Origin: Candidatus Tayloriibacteriota bacterium
GTDB lineage: Bacteria; Patescibacteriota; Minisyncoccia; Phycocordibacterales; PALSA-1337
Length of the DNA: 46,117 nucleotides
Assembly: GCA_003151615.1 (NCBI GenBank)
Contig: PLXZ01000004.1
Coordinates: forward strand, 1 to 46,117
Reading direction: 5' to 3'
Part shown: piece after piece, positions 28,246 to 36,998 of the stretch
Layout of the letters: every line of letters begins with the position of its first letter
Position numbering within the stretch: position 1 is the first letter of the stretch
Notes under the pieces: generated by a model
The model's database searches: none
What the model was told of the DNA's origin: nothing
What the model saw: the letters and a program-made list of their open reading frames with translations, nothing else
Position numbers and translations under genes: made by a program

Positions 28246-29328
28246 TTATTTCTTGTGCTGGCTTTCCAAAAATGCGTTATAGGGAACCGGTTTGTAATCC
28301 GCGGGAGCTTTTTTGAGAAAATCTTCGAGAGCCGGTCGCGTGAGCAATCCTTCCTGTGCGCCGACATATTCGACGACCGACATCGAATTTATTGGAGCCC
28401 ATAAGAGGGCTTCAAGGGGGCTTTTGCCCATGGCCAACGCCGCGATGAACGTCGAAGCGAACGCGTCGCCGCAGCCGGTGCGCTCGTAGGGAGGTTTCAT
28501 GTCGGGATAAATCGGCATGAAGTAGGAACGCTCGCCGTCGTGCATGTACGCGCCGTTTGGTCCGTCGGTAATGAGGACGATTTTCGGCCCGAGTTTGTAA
28601 ATGCCGTTCAAAAGCACGTCAAGCCCTTCTTCTTTTGTATTTAAAATCAACCGCGATTCCTCGACATTTACGATGAAAACGTCAGTTCTCCGGTACAGCT
28701 CCGCCAATTTTTCCGTTCCGAGCTTCATCTGAAACGTTCCGGGCTGAAATGCCAGTTTCATCGAAGGATTTTTTTTCAAATAGTCGATGATTTCAACATG
28801 ATAGTTGAAGGAGTTGCTTGCGAGCGAGCTCAAATACATCCATCGCGGCGCCTGCTTCAGATTTTTTAATTTTTCCGGCAATGAATAACTATATTCGTGA
28901 TGCTTTATCAAAATAGTGCGGTCGGTTTCAAACCAAAGGGCGTAATGATAGTTAGTCTCGCTTCCTTTTTCAACTGCGACAAAATCCGCAAAAACATTGT
29001 TTTTCTTGAGCTCATTTATGCAATCCTGACCGCGGCTGTCTCCACCAACATTGGTAATCAACGCCGATCGCAATCCCAGTCGTGCGGCTGAAACGGCTGC
29101 ATTCGCCGAATTGCCGACGCCTTTTACCTCGATCATTTTGTCGAAAGGAATTTTGTCCGGAAAAGGGAGGCACAGTTCGCAGTGTTCCTTGTCCGCGTCA
29201 GTACAGATGCTGTGAACCGCGCTGCCTTCCGCTCCCGTTGCCAAATGTATGAAGGCGTCTATGGTTATATCGCCGATTGCCAGGAAATCAAGCTGGCCAT
29301 TCCCGGCGCTTTTATTCAGTTTAAACAT
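28246..29328 (-). CDS. PfkB-family carbohydrate kinase
   Basis: GVGNSANAAVSAARLGLRSALITNVGGDSRG and ERTGCGDAFASTFIAALAMG. Start at 29328 from TACAAT 6 nt upstream. Confidence 0.88.
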   Translation of the reverse strand: MFKLNKSAGNGQLDFLAIGDITIDAFIHLATGAEGSAVHSICTDADKEHCELCLPFPDKIPFDKMIEVKGVGNSANAAVSAARLGLRSALITNVGGDSRGQDCINELKKNNVFADFVAVEKGSETNYHYALWFETDRTILIKHHEYSYSLPEKLKNLKQAPRWMYLSSLASNSFNYHVEIIDYLKKNPSMKLAFQPGTFQMKLGTEKLAELYRRTDVFIVNVEESRLILNTKEEGLDVLLNGIYKLGPKIVLITDGPNGAYMHDGERSYFMPIYPDMKPPYERTGCGDAFASTFIAALAMGKSPLEALLWAPINSMSVVEYVGAQEGLLTRPALEDFLKKAPADYKPVPYNAFLESQHKK

Positions 29329-29349
29329 GGTATAATTGTAGCACAACAT

Positions 29350-30252
29350 ATGCAGCCTAAAAAAACACTTCGCGAATATGTGGCAGACGCTATGGCGCGA
29401 AAAGTGGCCGTCGGGCATTTTAATATCTCAAATGTTGAAGGTTTTTGGGCTGTGGTGCGCGCGGCCCAGGAAGTTTCGAAAAAAGCCGAACGCGAAATTC
29501 CGGTCATCATCGGCGTGTCGGAAGGGGAACGCGATTTCATTGGAGTCGCCCAGGTTCGCGCTCTTGTCGATACCGTGAAAGACAAACAACCAGTTTTTCT
29601 CAATGCCGACCATACGTACTCATTTGACCGCGTGAAAGAAGTCATCGATGCCGGTTTTGATTCGGCCATTTTTGACGGAGCCGCAATTTCGTACGACGAA
29701 AATGTTAAAATTACAAAACAGTGCGTCGACTATGCACACGAGATTTCAAAAAAAACCGGGCGCGATATTATTTTGGAGGCTGAAATGGGTTTCATTGGAA
29801 AATCTTCGGAGGTGCATGACTCGCTTCCCGAGGGCGTCGGTTTCACCGAGGAATATCTGACGAAAGTCGACGTGGCGAAAGCTTTTATCGCCGCAACTGG
29901 CGCGGACATGTTTGCTCCTGCAATCGGCAATATGCACGGCTTGCTCAAAAGCGGCCCGAAGCCCGCTCTCAACATCCAGCGCATCGCCGACATATCGAAA
30001 GCCGTCGGCATTCCACTTGTTTTGCACGGCGGCTCCGGCGATTCGGAAAGCGATCTCATGAAGGCTATCGACAGCGGCATCGGCATCGTGCACATCAATA
30101 CCGAACTGCGCGTCGCGTACCGAAACGCCTTGAAGCTATTTCTCCAGGACAATCCAGACGAAGTCGCCCCTTATAAATTCTCCAAACCGGCCCTTCAGGC
30201 CATGCAGGCGGTTGTGGAAAAGAAGCTTTCTATTTTCAATAAATTGGTTTAA
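29350..30252 (+). CDS. fba: Class II fructose-bisphosphate aldolase
   Basis: VGHFNISNVEGFWAVVRAA, LNADHTYSFDRVKEVIDAGFDSAIFDGA, LVLHGGSGDSESDLMKAIDSGIGIVHINTELR. Confidence 0.9.
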   Translation: MQPKKTLREYVADAMARKVAVGHFNISNVEGFWAVVRAAQEVSKKAEREIPVIIGVSEGERDFIGVAQVRALVDTVKDKQPVFLNADHTYSFDRVKEVIDAGFDSAIFDGAAISYDENVKITKQCVDYAHEISKKTGRDIILEAEMGFIGKSSEVHDSLPEGVGFTEEYLTKVDVAKAFIAATGADMFAPAIGNMHGLLKSGPKPALNIQRIADISKAVGIPLVLHGGSGDSESDLMKAIDSGIGIVHINTELRVAYRNALKLFLQDNPDEVAPYKFSKPALQAMQAVVEKKLSIFNKLV

Positions 30253-30273
30253 ATTTCATGTTATAATAAGCCT

Positions 30274-30486
30274 ATGTCAGAAAACGTACAATTCGATATG
30301 GATCAGCAGGGCAAGTTCACTTCCCGGGCGGTTTTGGGCCAGTCTCAGGTTCCCGGCATGGCTGCGTGGCTCGTCAAGAAGGGCATCATAAAGGACGAAT
30401 CAAACGCGAAAGGCATTCTCGTCGCCATTGTCGTCGCCGATTTCGTCATCGCCGCGCTTGTCATTTATTTCTTCGTATTGAAATAG
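30274..30486 (+). CDS. Small hypothetical membrane protein (70 aa)
   Basis: C-terminal TM helix; TATAAT exactly 6 nt upstream of ATG. Confidence 0.7.
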   Translation: MSENVQFDMDQQGKFTSRAVLGQSQVPGMAAWLVKKGIIKDESNAKGILVAIVVADFVIAALVIYFFVLK

Positions 30487-30555
30487 TCGGCGTTTTTCAG
30501 GAAAACTTGCCTTTTTTGCCCGAATATATTACATTTAACGCTCAATAATATCCAT

Positions 30556-31272
30556 ATGGCAATGATTACACTCGCGGTTGAAAAGAGAACGAAGGACCAG
30601 AAAATGGAAGCTCTCCGAAACAAGGGTCTTCTTCCTGCCGTTTTTTACGGTCCAAAGGAAAAATCGACTCCGATTACCGTTTCCCGCGTTGATTTCGTAA
30701 AGGTCTGGAAAAAGGCCGGCGAATCGTCAGTCATCATTTTGAAGGACGGCGCGCATGAACACGAAGCATTGATTCACGAAATCGACGTTCATCCTGTAAC
30801 AGGCGTTCCTCGTCACGCCGATTTTTATGTAATTGAAAAGGGCAAGAAAGTGAAGGTTCACGTTCCGCTCACGTTCGACGGAGTTTCTCCGGCCGTGAAG
30901 GATCTCGCCGGCATTCTCGTCAAAGTCATGCGCGAACTTGAAATCGAAGCCGCTCCGAAAGATCTCCCGCACGATCTTTCCGTTGATATTTCGGCTCTCG
31001 TTGAATTTACCAGCGTCATCCGCGCGAAGGACATTAAAATTCCCGCAGGCGTCACATTGATCGCGAGTCCCGAAGAAATCGTCGCATCCGTTTCAGAAGC
31101 AGTCGAGGAAGTCGAAGAAGCTCCGACGGCAGTCGATATGTCGGCAATCGAAGTCGAAAAGAAGGGCAAGGAAGCAAAGGAAGGTGAAGAAGGCGCGGCA
31201 GACGCAAAACCTGCAGCCGATGCGAAGGGCGGCGACAAAGACGCGAAAGGCGGAAAAGAGGCCAAAAAATAA
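30556..31272 (+). CDS. rplY: 50S ribosomal protein L25/general stress protein Ctc
   Basis: LRNKGLLPAVFYGPKEKSTPITVSRVDFVKVWKKAGESSVI, HHDVDVHPVTG-like IDVHPVTGVPRHADFYVIEKGKKV. Confidence 0.92.
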   Translation: MAMITLAVEKRTKDQKMEALRNKGLLPAVFYGPKEKSTPITVSRVDFVKVWKKAGESSVIILKDGAHEHEALIHEIDVHPVTGVPRHADFYVIEKGKKVKVHVPLTFDGVSPAVKDLAGILVKVMRELEIEAAPKDLPHDLSVDISALVEFTSVIRAKDIKIPAGVTLIASPEEIVASVSEAVEEVEEAPTAVDMSAIEVEKKGKEAKEGEEGAADAKPAADAKGGDKDAKGGKEAKK

Positions 31273-31310
31273 TAAAAAATCCGATCACATTCATGTGATA
31301 TAATTGAAGC

Positions 31311-32717
31311 ATGAAGCGTTCCGCTTATGCTTTTTTTATTGCCTTTGTTTTCGTTCTCGCGCCTTTTCCTCTGCGTGCTGCGGTAATTACCGCTCCGACC
31401 GTTGATCCGTGCGCCGATACGACAAGCTATCTGCCAAATGAAACGACTGCCGCCCACCAGACTCGGCTCGAAACCGACTTGACCGGCTGTGAAGCGGAGG
31501 AAAGCCAGGCACAGAGCGCGTTGACTCAGGCTCAATCGCAATCTCAATCCCTGCAGAGCAATATCAATGTCCTGACCGCGCAGATAAAAGTCGCGCAATT
31601 GAATATTCAGGCCAAAAATCTTCTCATCGCGAGTCTCGGCAAGCAGATTTCGGACAAACAACAGACGGTACTCAGTCTGACTGCTCAGATCAATCAAGGG
31701 AAGGCGACTTTGGCCGAGTTGATTAGGAAAACGGACGAGCTCGACCAGGTGTCTTTGGCTGAAATACTTTTATCGGATGATACGCTGACGCAGGCATTGT
31801 CCGATTACGACAGTTTTTCCTCGCTGAATTCTGCGCTCCAGAGTACTGCGGCTGAATTGACTGACGAACAGACGCAGACCCAAAATGCAGAGGATGCTTT
31901 GACAGCCCAACAGAATCAGCAGGAGGATGCGCTCGCGACAATCCAGCAGGACGAGGCAACCGTCAAGCAGGCGCAGGCGGCGAAAACACAATTGCTGACT
32001 GTATCAAAAGGCAATGAGGCCGCGTATACAAAAATAGTCGCCCAGAAGGCCGCCAATGCCGCTTCGATCAAGGCCGCACTCTTCGCCCTCGCTGGAGGTT
32101 CGCAGGCAATTCAATTCGGACAGGCTTTGGCCTACGCGCAAATTGCATCGTCAAAAACGGGCGTAGCGCCGGCGTTTTTGCTGGCGATTCTGACCCAGGA
32201 AACGAATCTCGGCGCGAATGTCGGACAATGTTACGTGACAAATTTCAATACCGGTACGGGAATTTCGCTCAAAACAGGCTCGGCCGTTTCAAAAGTGATG
32301 AGCCCGACCCGAGACACCACTCCGTTTAGAACCATCACTGCGGCTCTTGGTCTCGACCCTCTCAAACAAGTCGTTTCGTGTCCGCAATCAGTCGGTTGGG
32401 GAGGGGCGATGGGACCGGCCCAGTTTATTCCTTCAACATGGACGCTTCTTGAAAATCGCATAGCCGGCGCACTCAGCGAACCGGTCGCCAATGTCAATCC
32501 ATGGAATCCGCAGGACGCATTTATGGCTTCTGCGCTGTATTTGAGCGATTTGGGAGCGGGGGCCGGCACCTACAGCAGTGAAAAAACGGCTGCTTGCAAA
32601 TATTATTCCGGCAAACCGTGCGGTTATGTGACCGGCTCAACGGCTTACGGAAACAGCGTATTGGCCTTAATGAACAGCATCCAGCTGAACAAGATTAACC
32701 CGCTGGAAGGTTTATAG
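31311..32717 (+). CDS. Secreted coiled-coil protein with lytic transglycosylase-like domain
   Basis: Signal peptide, CwlO-like coiled coil, then AFLLAILTQETNLGANVGQ...GAMGPAQFIPSTW...NPWNPQDAFMASALYLSDLGAG. Confidence 0.78.
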   Translation: MKRSAYAFFIAFVFVLAPFPLRAAVITAPTVDPCADTTSYLPNETTAAHQTRLETDLTGCEAEESQAQSALTQAQSQSQSLQSNINVLTAQIKVAQLNIQAKNLLIASLGKQISDKQQTVLSLTAQINQGKATLAELIRKTDELDQVSLAEILLSDDTLTQALSDYDSFSSLNSALQSTAAELTDEQTQTQNAEDALTAQQNQQEDALATIQQDEATVKQAQAAKTQLLTVSKGNEAAYTKIVAQKAANAASIKAALFALAGGSQAIQFGQALAYAQIASSKTGVAPAFLLAILTQETNLGANVGQCYVTNFNTGTGISLKTGSAVSKVMSPTRDTTPFRTITAALGLDPLKQVVSCPQSVGWGGAMGPAQFIPSTWTLLENRIAGALSEPVANVNPWNPQDAFMASALYLSDLGAGAGTYSSEKTAACKYYSGKPCGYVTGSTAYGNSVLALMNSIQLNKINPLEGL

Positions 32718-32791
32718 CCCTGAAATCGGCCAGGCCTGTTGCTTTTGGCCGCGGGCTTTGGTATAGTGCCTCCTACAAAAGAACCATATTT

Positions 32792-33055
32792 ATGAAGAAA
32801 GAAATCCATCCAAAAGAATACCGGCCGGTCATTTTCCTCGATAATTCCAACGGGACGATGTTTTTGATCAGTTCAACCATCGCCACGAAGGAAAAGGCGA
32901 AATTTACCGATGGCAAGGAGTATCCCGTCTATCATGTCGAAATTTCAAGCGCTTCGCATCCTTTCTATACGAACCAGGAGAAAACCATGGATGCCGCCGG
33001 TCGCGTTGAGAAGTTCAAGTCTCGTCAGTCGAAGGCTACCAAGAAATCGGCATAA
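32792..33055 (+). CDS. rpmE: 50S ribosomal protein L31
   Basis: [30 protein letters not shown]...[35 protein letters not shown]. Confidence 0.93.
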   Translation: MKKEIHPKEYRPVIFLDNSNGTMFLISSTIATKEKAKFTDGKEYPVYHVEISSASHPFYTNQEKTMDAAGRVEKFKSRQSKATKKSA

Positions 33056-33201
33056 CGTAAAAGCGTATTTCTCTGTTTTTGGGAAACAGAAAATTTCTAC
33101 TGAAATTTTCTTCGTTACCAGGCCCGACCTTGCTACGTCGCCTCACGAATCCGCTTGCGGATGTTCCCTCAAACAGAGAAATACGCTTTTACGTTATGCC
33201 G
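33048..33201. repeat. Perfect 31-bp inverted repeat with 92-nt interior
   Basis: CGGCATAACGTAAAAGCGTATTTCTCTGTTT (33048-33078) and its exact reverse complement (33171-33201); interior has GAAAATTTC-TACT-GAAATTTTC. Confidence 0.95.
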
Positions 33202-33227
33202 TTCGCTTATATGTTAAACTGAACAAA

Positions 33228-34196
33228 ATGGAACACCTCGACGAATACAAAAAGAATCATAAGACCGCGTATTTGGCGGAAATGTATGAAAAACTTCTCA
33301 AGGACGAAGGGGAGCTTTTGATAATGGTCAAAGAGGCCGAGAAAACAGGCGATGCGTCGATGAAGGAATTGGCCGAGACGGACATTCTCGCGATGGCCGA
33401 ACAGAAAAAAACAATTGAAGGTCAGATTAAAACCATCATCGAATCCGAAAAGGAAGAGGAAGAAATGCCCGTCGAAATGATTTTGGAAGTGCGCGCGGCG
33501 GCAGGAGGTGATGAAGCGGCGATTTTCGCACGGGAACTTTTGGAAATGTATCAGCGGTACGCGGAAATGAAAGGCTGGGGAACTCGAGTTTTGGAGGAAG
33601 GTGCGGAAATGGAAGTAAAAGGCAAGGGCGCGTATGAGGCTCTTCGTTATGAAACAGGCGTTCATCGAATCCAGCGCGTTCCGGCGACGGAAAAAATGGG
33701 ACGCGTCCATACTTCGACCGCATCGGTCGCCATTTTGCCGATCCGCAAGAAATCAAAATTTGTAATAAATCCGGCTGATATTGATGTTGAATTTTCGCGA
33801 GCCGGTGGAAAGGGAGGTCAGAACGTGAACAAGGTTGAAACCGCGGTACGCGTCATTCACAAACCGACGGGACTCTGGGTTCGTGCTACCGCCGAACGCA
33901 GCCAGTCAAAAAACCGCGAAACCGCCATGAGCATTCTGCGTGCCAAGTTGGAGGTTTTGGAAGAGGAACGCGAGGCAAAAAAACACTCTGCAAACCGCAA
34001 GGGCCAGATCGGCACCGGCGACCGCTCCGAAAAGATCCGCACATACAATGTATTGCAGGACCGCATCACCGACCATCGCATAAAGGAATCATGGCACAAT
34101 ATCGAAAAGATTTTCGCGGGGGAATTGGACCCGATTGTTGATGCTTTGCAGAAATACAAGGAGACAGGGGTGGCGGGGAATGCTAAGGAGGAATAA
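33228..34196 (+). CDS. prfA: Peptide chain release factor 1
   Basis: [48 protein letters not shown] (GGQ). ATG at 33228 used (ORF track starts earlier). Confidence 0.94.
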   Translation: MEHLDEYKKNHKTAYLAEMYEKLLKDEGELLIMVKEAEKTGDASMKELAETDILAMAEQKKTIEGQIKTIIESEKEEEEMPVEMILEVRAAAGGDEAAIFARELLEMYQRYAEMKGWGTRVLEEGAEMEVKGKGAYEALRYETGVHRIQRVPATEKMGRVHTSTASVAILPIRKKSKFVINPADIDVEFSRAGGKGGQNVNKVETAVRVIHKPTGLWVRATAERSQSKNRETAMSILRAKLEVLEEEREAKKHSANRKGQIGTGDRSEKIRTYNVLQDRITDHRIKESWHNIEKIFAGELDPIVDALQKYKETGVAGNAKEE

Positions 34197-34204
34197 GTCG
34201 GTGC

Positions 34205-34408
34205 GCTTTCCACAAAAGAAAATCACCCAGCTGTCGCCAGGCGATTTTCCCCCTTGATATTTGTCCGTTACCAGACAAACCCAGAATCGATACGCCATCA
34301 ATTTTAGCAAACTCCATTTTCTTGTCAACTGTCATTCGAAGCCGACGAAGAGACTCGAACCCTCGATAATCCAGAGTATCGATTCTGGTATCACACCATG
34401 TCATCGGC
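34205..34408 (-). ncRNA. Putative structured RNA with tRNA-like 5' domain (unresolved)
   Basis: Minus strand: GCCGATG...GGGTTCGAGTCTC...CGTCGGC tRNA-like arms, further hairpins, and a U-rich terminator-like hairpin GAAAATCGCC...GGGTGATTTTCTTTT. Confidence 0.35.
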
Positions 34409-34583
34409 ATCGAATCAATGTATCAAAGCGAAATGAATTTTTAATGAATATTTCCTAAAATTTCGATAAAGTTTTTGTTTTGCGTCATTTTATGGAAGAT
34501 GTGAATGCTCTGCGCGACAAATAGGCCAGCTTCTTGCCTTTTTAAGCCCTATTTGCTACACTCTAGTCCACCTATTTTTATTT

Positions 34584-35360
34584 ATGGCTGAAACAAAGAC
34601 CCACAATTCCGCGGCGATTGCAGGAAATATGACCGCAAACCAATCAATCGACAGCATGTTCAAGGCTGGCGCGCATTTTGCTTTCAGCAAATCACGCCGA
34701 CACCCGACTGTCGCACCTTACATTTTCGGGGCAAAAAACAAAGTTGAGATTTTCGATCTTGAAAAGACCGGACCGCTTCTCGCAGCTGCATCAGAATTCG
34801 TAAAAAGCATCGCAAAGGAAGGGAAGTCGATCCTCATCGTCGGCGGAAAATCTGAAGCGCGAGCAGCGGTAAAAAATGCCGGCGAAACTCTCGGCATGCC
34901 GTTTGTCGACGGACGATGGATCGGCGGAACCCTCACAAACTTCAAGGAAATCCGAAAGCGCGTCGAAAAAATGGAACGCCTCATGTCGGAACGCGAAAAA
35001 GGCGAGCTTGCGAAATACACAAAAAAGGAACGCCTTCTCATTGACCGCGAAATTGCGAACCTCGAACGATTCTTTACGGGCATCGTCGTCATGAAGGAAT
35101 TGCCAAAGGCGCTCTTTGTCATCGACCCGAAAAGAGAGTATACTGCAGTGAAGGAAGCGAAGGACATCGGCATACCGGTCATCTCGCTCGCGGGATCCGA
35201 TTGCGACATTTCAGAGGACGATTATCCGATTGTCGGAAACGACTCCTCAAAATCAAGCATTGAATTTTTTGTGCACGAAATCGCGCACGCATATAGCGAA
35301 GGAAAAAAACTATGGCAACCACCACAAACAACAGCAAAAACATCAGCACCGAGCAAGTAA
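34584..35360 (+). CDS. rpsB: 30S ribosomal protein S2
   Basis: SIDSMFKAGAHFAFSKSRRHPTVAPYIFGAKN, DGRWIGGTLTNFKEIRKRV, PIVGNDSSKSSIEFF. Confidence 0.96.
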   Translation: MAETKTHNSAAIAGNMTANQSIDSMFKAGAHFAFSKSRRHPTVAPYIFGAKNKVEIFDLEKTGPLLAAASEFVKSIAKEGKSILIVGGKSEARAAVKNAGETLGMPFVDGRWIGGTLTNFKEIRKRVEKMERLMSEREKGELAKYTKKERLLIDREIANLERFFTGIVVMKELPKALFVIDPKREYTAVKEAKDIGIPVISLAGSDCDISEDDYPIVGNDSSKSSIEFFVHEIAHAYSEGKKLWQPPQTTAKTSAPSK

Positions 35361-35935
35361 AGGAATTGCGCGACAAGACCGGCATTTCAATCATGCAGTG
35401 CCGAAAGGCACTCGATGAAGCGGGAGGCGACATGGAAAAAGCAATCATCATTCTCCGGAAAAAGAGCGGCGAATTGGCGGCAAGGCGCGCGGACAAAACC
35501 TTCGGCGCCGGAACAATCGCATCGTATGTTCATGCCACAGGCAATGTCGGTGCAATGGTCGTTCTCTCATGCGAAACGGACTTTGTCTCCGGAAACGACG
35601 AATTCAAGGCTCTTGCCCGCGATATTGCGATGCATATCACTGCGGCAAAGCCGAAATATGTGAAAGTAGACGACATTACCGCTGAAGAAAAGGCAAAGGC
35701 AAAGGAGGTCTTTGAAACTGAAGTTGCCGCGCAGACGAAAGACAAGCCGGAGGCGATGAAGGAAAAAATTCTCGAAGGCAAATTGAGCGCATACTTCGCG
35801 GAACAGGTTTTGCTCAATCAGGCTTTCATCAAAAATCCCGACATCACCATTCAGGGTCTCATCGAGGGCGGCGTCCAAAAATTTGGCGAAAAAATCGAAG
35901 TTTCGAAGTTTGTGCGACTGGGTGTTGGCGAATAG
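35312..35935 (+). CDS. tsf: Elongation factor Ts
   Basis: ISTEQVKELRDKTGISIMQCRKALDEAGGDMEKAI, FVSGNDEFKALARDIAMHI. Confidence 0.95.
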   Translation: MATTTNNSKNISTEQVKELRDKTGISIMQCRKALDEAGGDMEKAIIILRKKSGELAARRADKTFGAGTIASYVHATGNVGAMVVLSCETDFVSGNDEFKALARDIAMHITAAKPKYVKVDDITAEEKAKAKEVFETEVAAQTKDKPEAMKEKILEGKLSAYFAEQVLLNQAFIKNPDITIQGLIEGGVQKFGEKIEVSKFVRLGVGE

Positions 35936-35977
35936 CACCTTTAACTATTGCCCGCATGCGGGCGCATACATACTATA

Positions 35978-36361
35978 ATGACCGTAGAAATTATTTTTTT
36001 CATCTCGCTCCTCGGTATCATAGCCATGATCGTTCTCAAATCGGCAGAATTGAGAAGCGGCAAGAAATCGCTGTTCTCGCGCATGGGTTCCGGCACCGAC
36101 CATATCGTGTACGGCACGTACCGTAAAATCCGCGTCGGCTTTGCGCATATAAATAAAAATAATGCGGTGAATTTTCTTCAGTGGATCGCGTATCATGTCC
36201 TATCCGTCTTTCACAAAATATTTATCTGGATTCGCGACAAAGCGCACCGCCATCCTCATTCGAAAAAAGTCATCGACATGGTCAAAGGGAAGGTTGAGGT
36301 CAAGCCAAACGGCGGTTCGTCCTTCTTTCTGAAAAAGATTGCGGAGGAGACGAAAGAATAG
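35978..36361 (+). CDS. Hypothetical membrane protein
   Basis: ORF with N-terminal TM; ATG at 35978 preferred over upstream in-frame start. Confidence 0.55.
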   Translation: MTVEIIFFISLLGIIAMIVLKSAELRSGKKSLFSRMGSGTDHIVYGTYRKIRVGFAHINKNNAVNFLQWIAYHVLSVFHKIFIWIRDKAHRHPHSKKVIDMVKGKVEVKPNGGSSFFLKKIAEETKE

Positions 36362-36374
36362 TATCCTATTTCAG

Positions 36375-36408
36375 ACGCCATCTTAGCTGTTTTGGTAGGT
36401 ATACGCCA
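36375..36408 (+). pseudogene. Degenerate 5'-half copy of tRNA-Thr
   Basis: ACGCCATCTTAGCTgttTTGGTAGgtataCGCCAC versus ACGCCATCTTAGCTcagTTGGTAGagCGCCAC of the intact tRNA at 36451. Confidence 0.6.
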
Positions 36409-36450
36409 CAAGCCAGTGTTTATGGAGTGAATGTAATTGAAAAAACAAAC

Positions 36451-36526
36451 GCCATCTTAGCTCAGTTGGTAGAGCGCCACTTTTGTAAAGTGGATGTCCC
36501 CGGTTCGAGCCCGGGAGATGGCTCCA
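36451..36526 (+). tRNA. tRNA-Thr (anticodon TGT), CCA encoded
   Basis: Acceptor GCCATCT/AGATGGC; anticodon arm CCACT-TTTGTAA-AGTGG; T-arm CCCGGTTCGAGCCCGGG. Confidence 0.95.
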
Positions 36527-36557
36527 AAATTTTATTCGCTTGTGATAATATTGTTTC

Positions 36558-36989
36558 ATGTTGGAATCAAATTCTAATGTTAGAAAATGTAATAATTGTT
36601 CAACCGTTTTGAATGACCGCTTCAAAATAAAATTTTGTTCGAATACGTGTCAGCATGCGTATCAGTATAAAATTTTTGTCGACGATTGGAAAAATGGTTT
36701 TTTGAGTGGAACGATTGGTATCAACACGCGGGCGGTTTCCGCGCATCTTCGCCGCTATCTGCTCGAAAAATATAAAAACAAATGCTCGTCGTGCAGTTGG
36801 AACAAAAAACATCCGGTCACGGGACATGTGCCGCTTGAAATAGATCACATCGACGGCAATGCGGAAAACAACCGCGAAAATAATCTACGATTAATCTGTC
36901 CGAACTGCCATTCGCTCACGCCACATTTTCGAAATTTAAACAAAGGCAGCGGTCGGGCATGGCGACTAAAAAAGAAAAGTGCAGTATAA
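36558..36989 (+). CDS. HNH endonuclease-like protein with N-terminal zinc-finger-like segment
   Basis: CSSCSWNKKHPVTGHVPLEIDHIDGNAENNRENNLRLICPNCHSLTPHF. Confidence 0.88.
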   Translation: MLESNSNVRKCNNCSTVLNDRFKIKFCSNTCQHAYQYKIFVDDWKNGFLSGTIGINTRAVSAHLRRYLLEKYKNKCSSCSWNKKHPVTGHVPLEIDHIDGNAENNRENNLRLICPNCHSLTPHFRNLNKGSGRAWRLKKKSAV

Positions 36990-36998
36990 TTGGTGCAC

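Noticed and set aside
30858-31697. 279-aa minus-strand ORF
   Set aside because: Spans antisense of rplY and the transglycosylase-like gene across their intergenic region; composition is typical of shadow ORFs.
33048-33201. Integron attC site
   Set aside because: The arms end in GCATAAC/GTTATGC, which do not match the RYYYAAC/GTTRRRY core sites, and no integrase or cassette array is seen.
34183-34410. 75-aa minus-strand ORF as a real protein
   Set aside because: It has a TACATT-6-ATG promoter geometry, but RGFESL corresponds to a T-arm and it overlaps the structured element; kept only as an alternative hypothesis.
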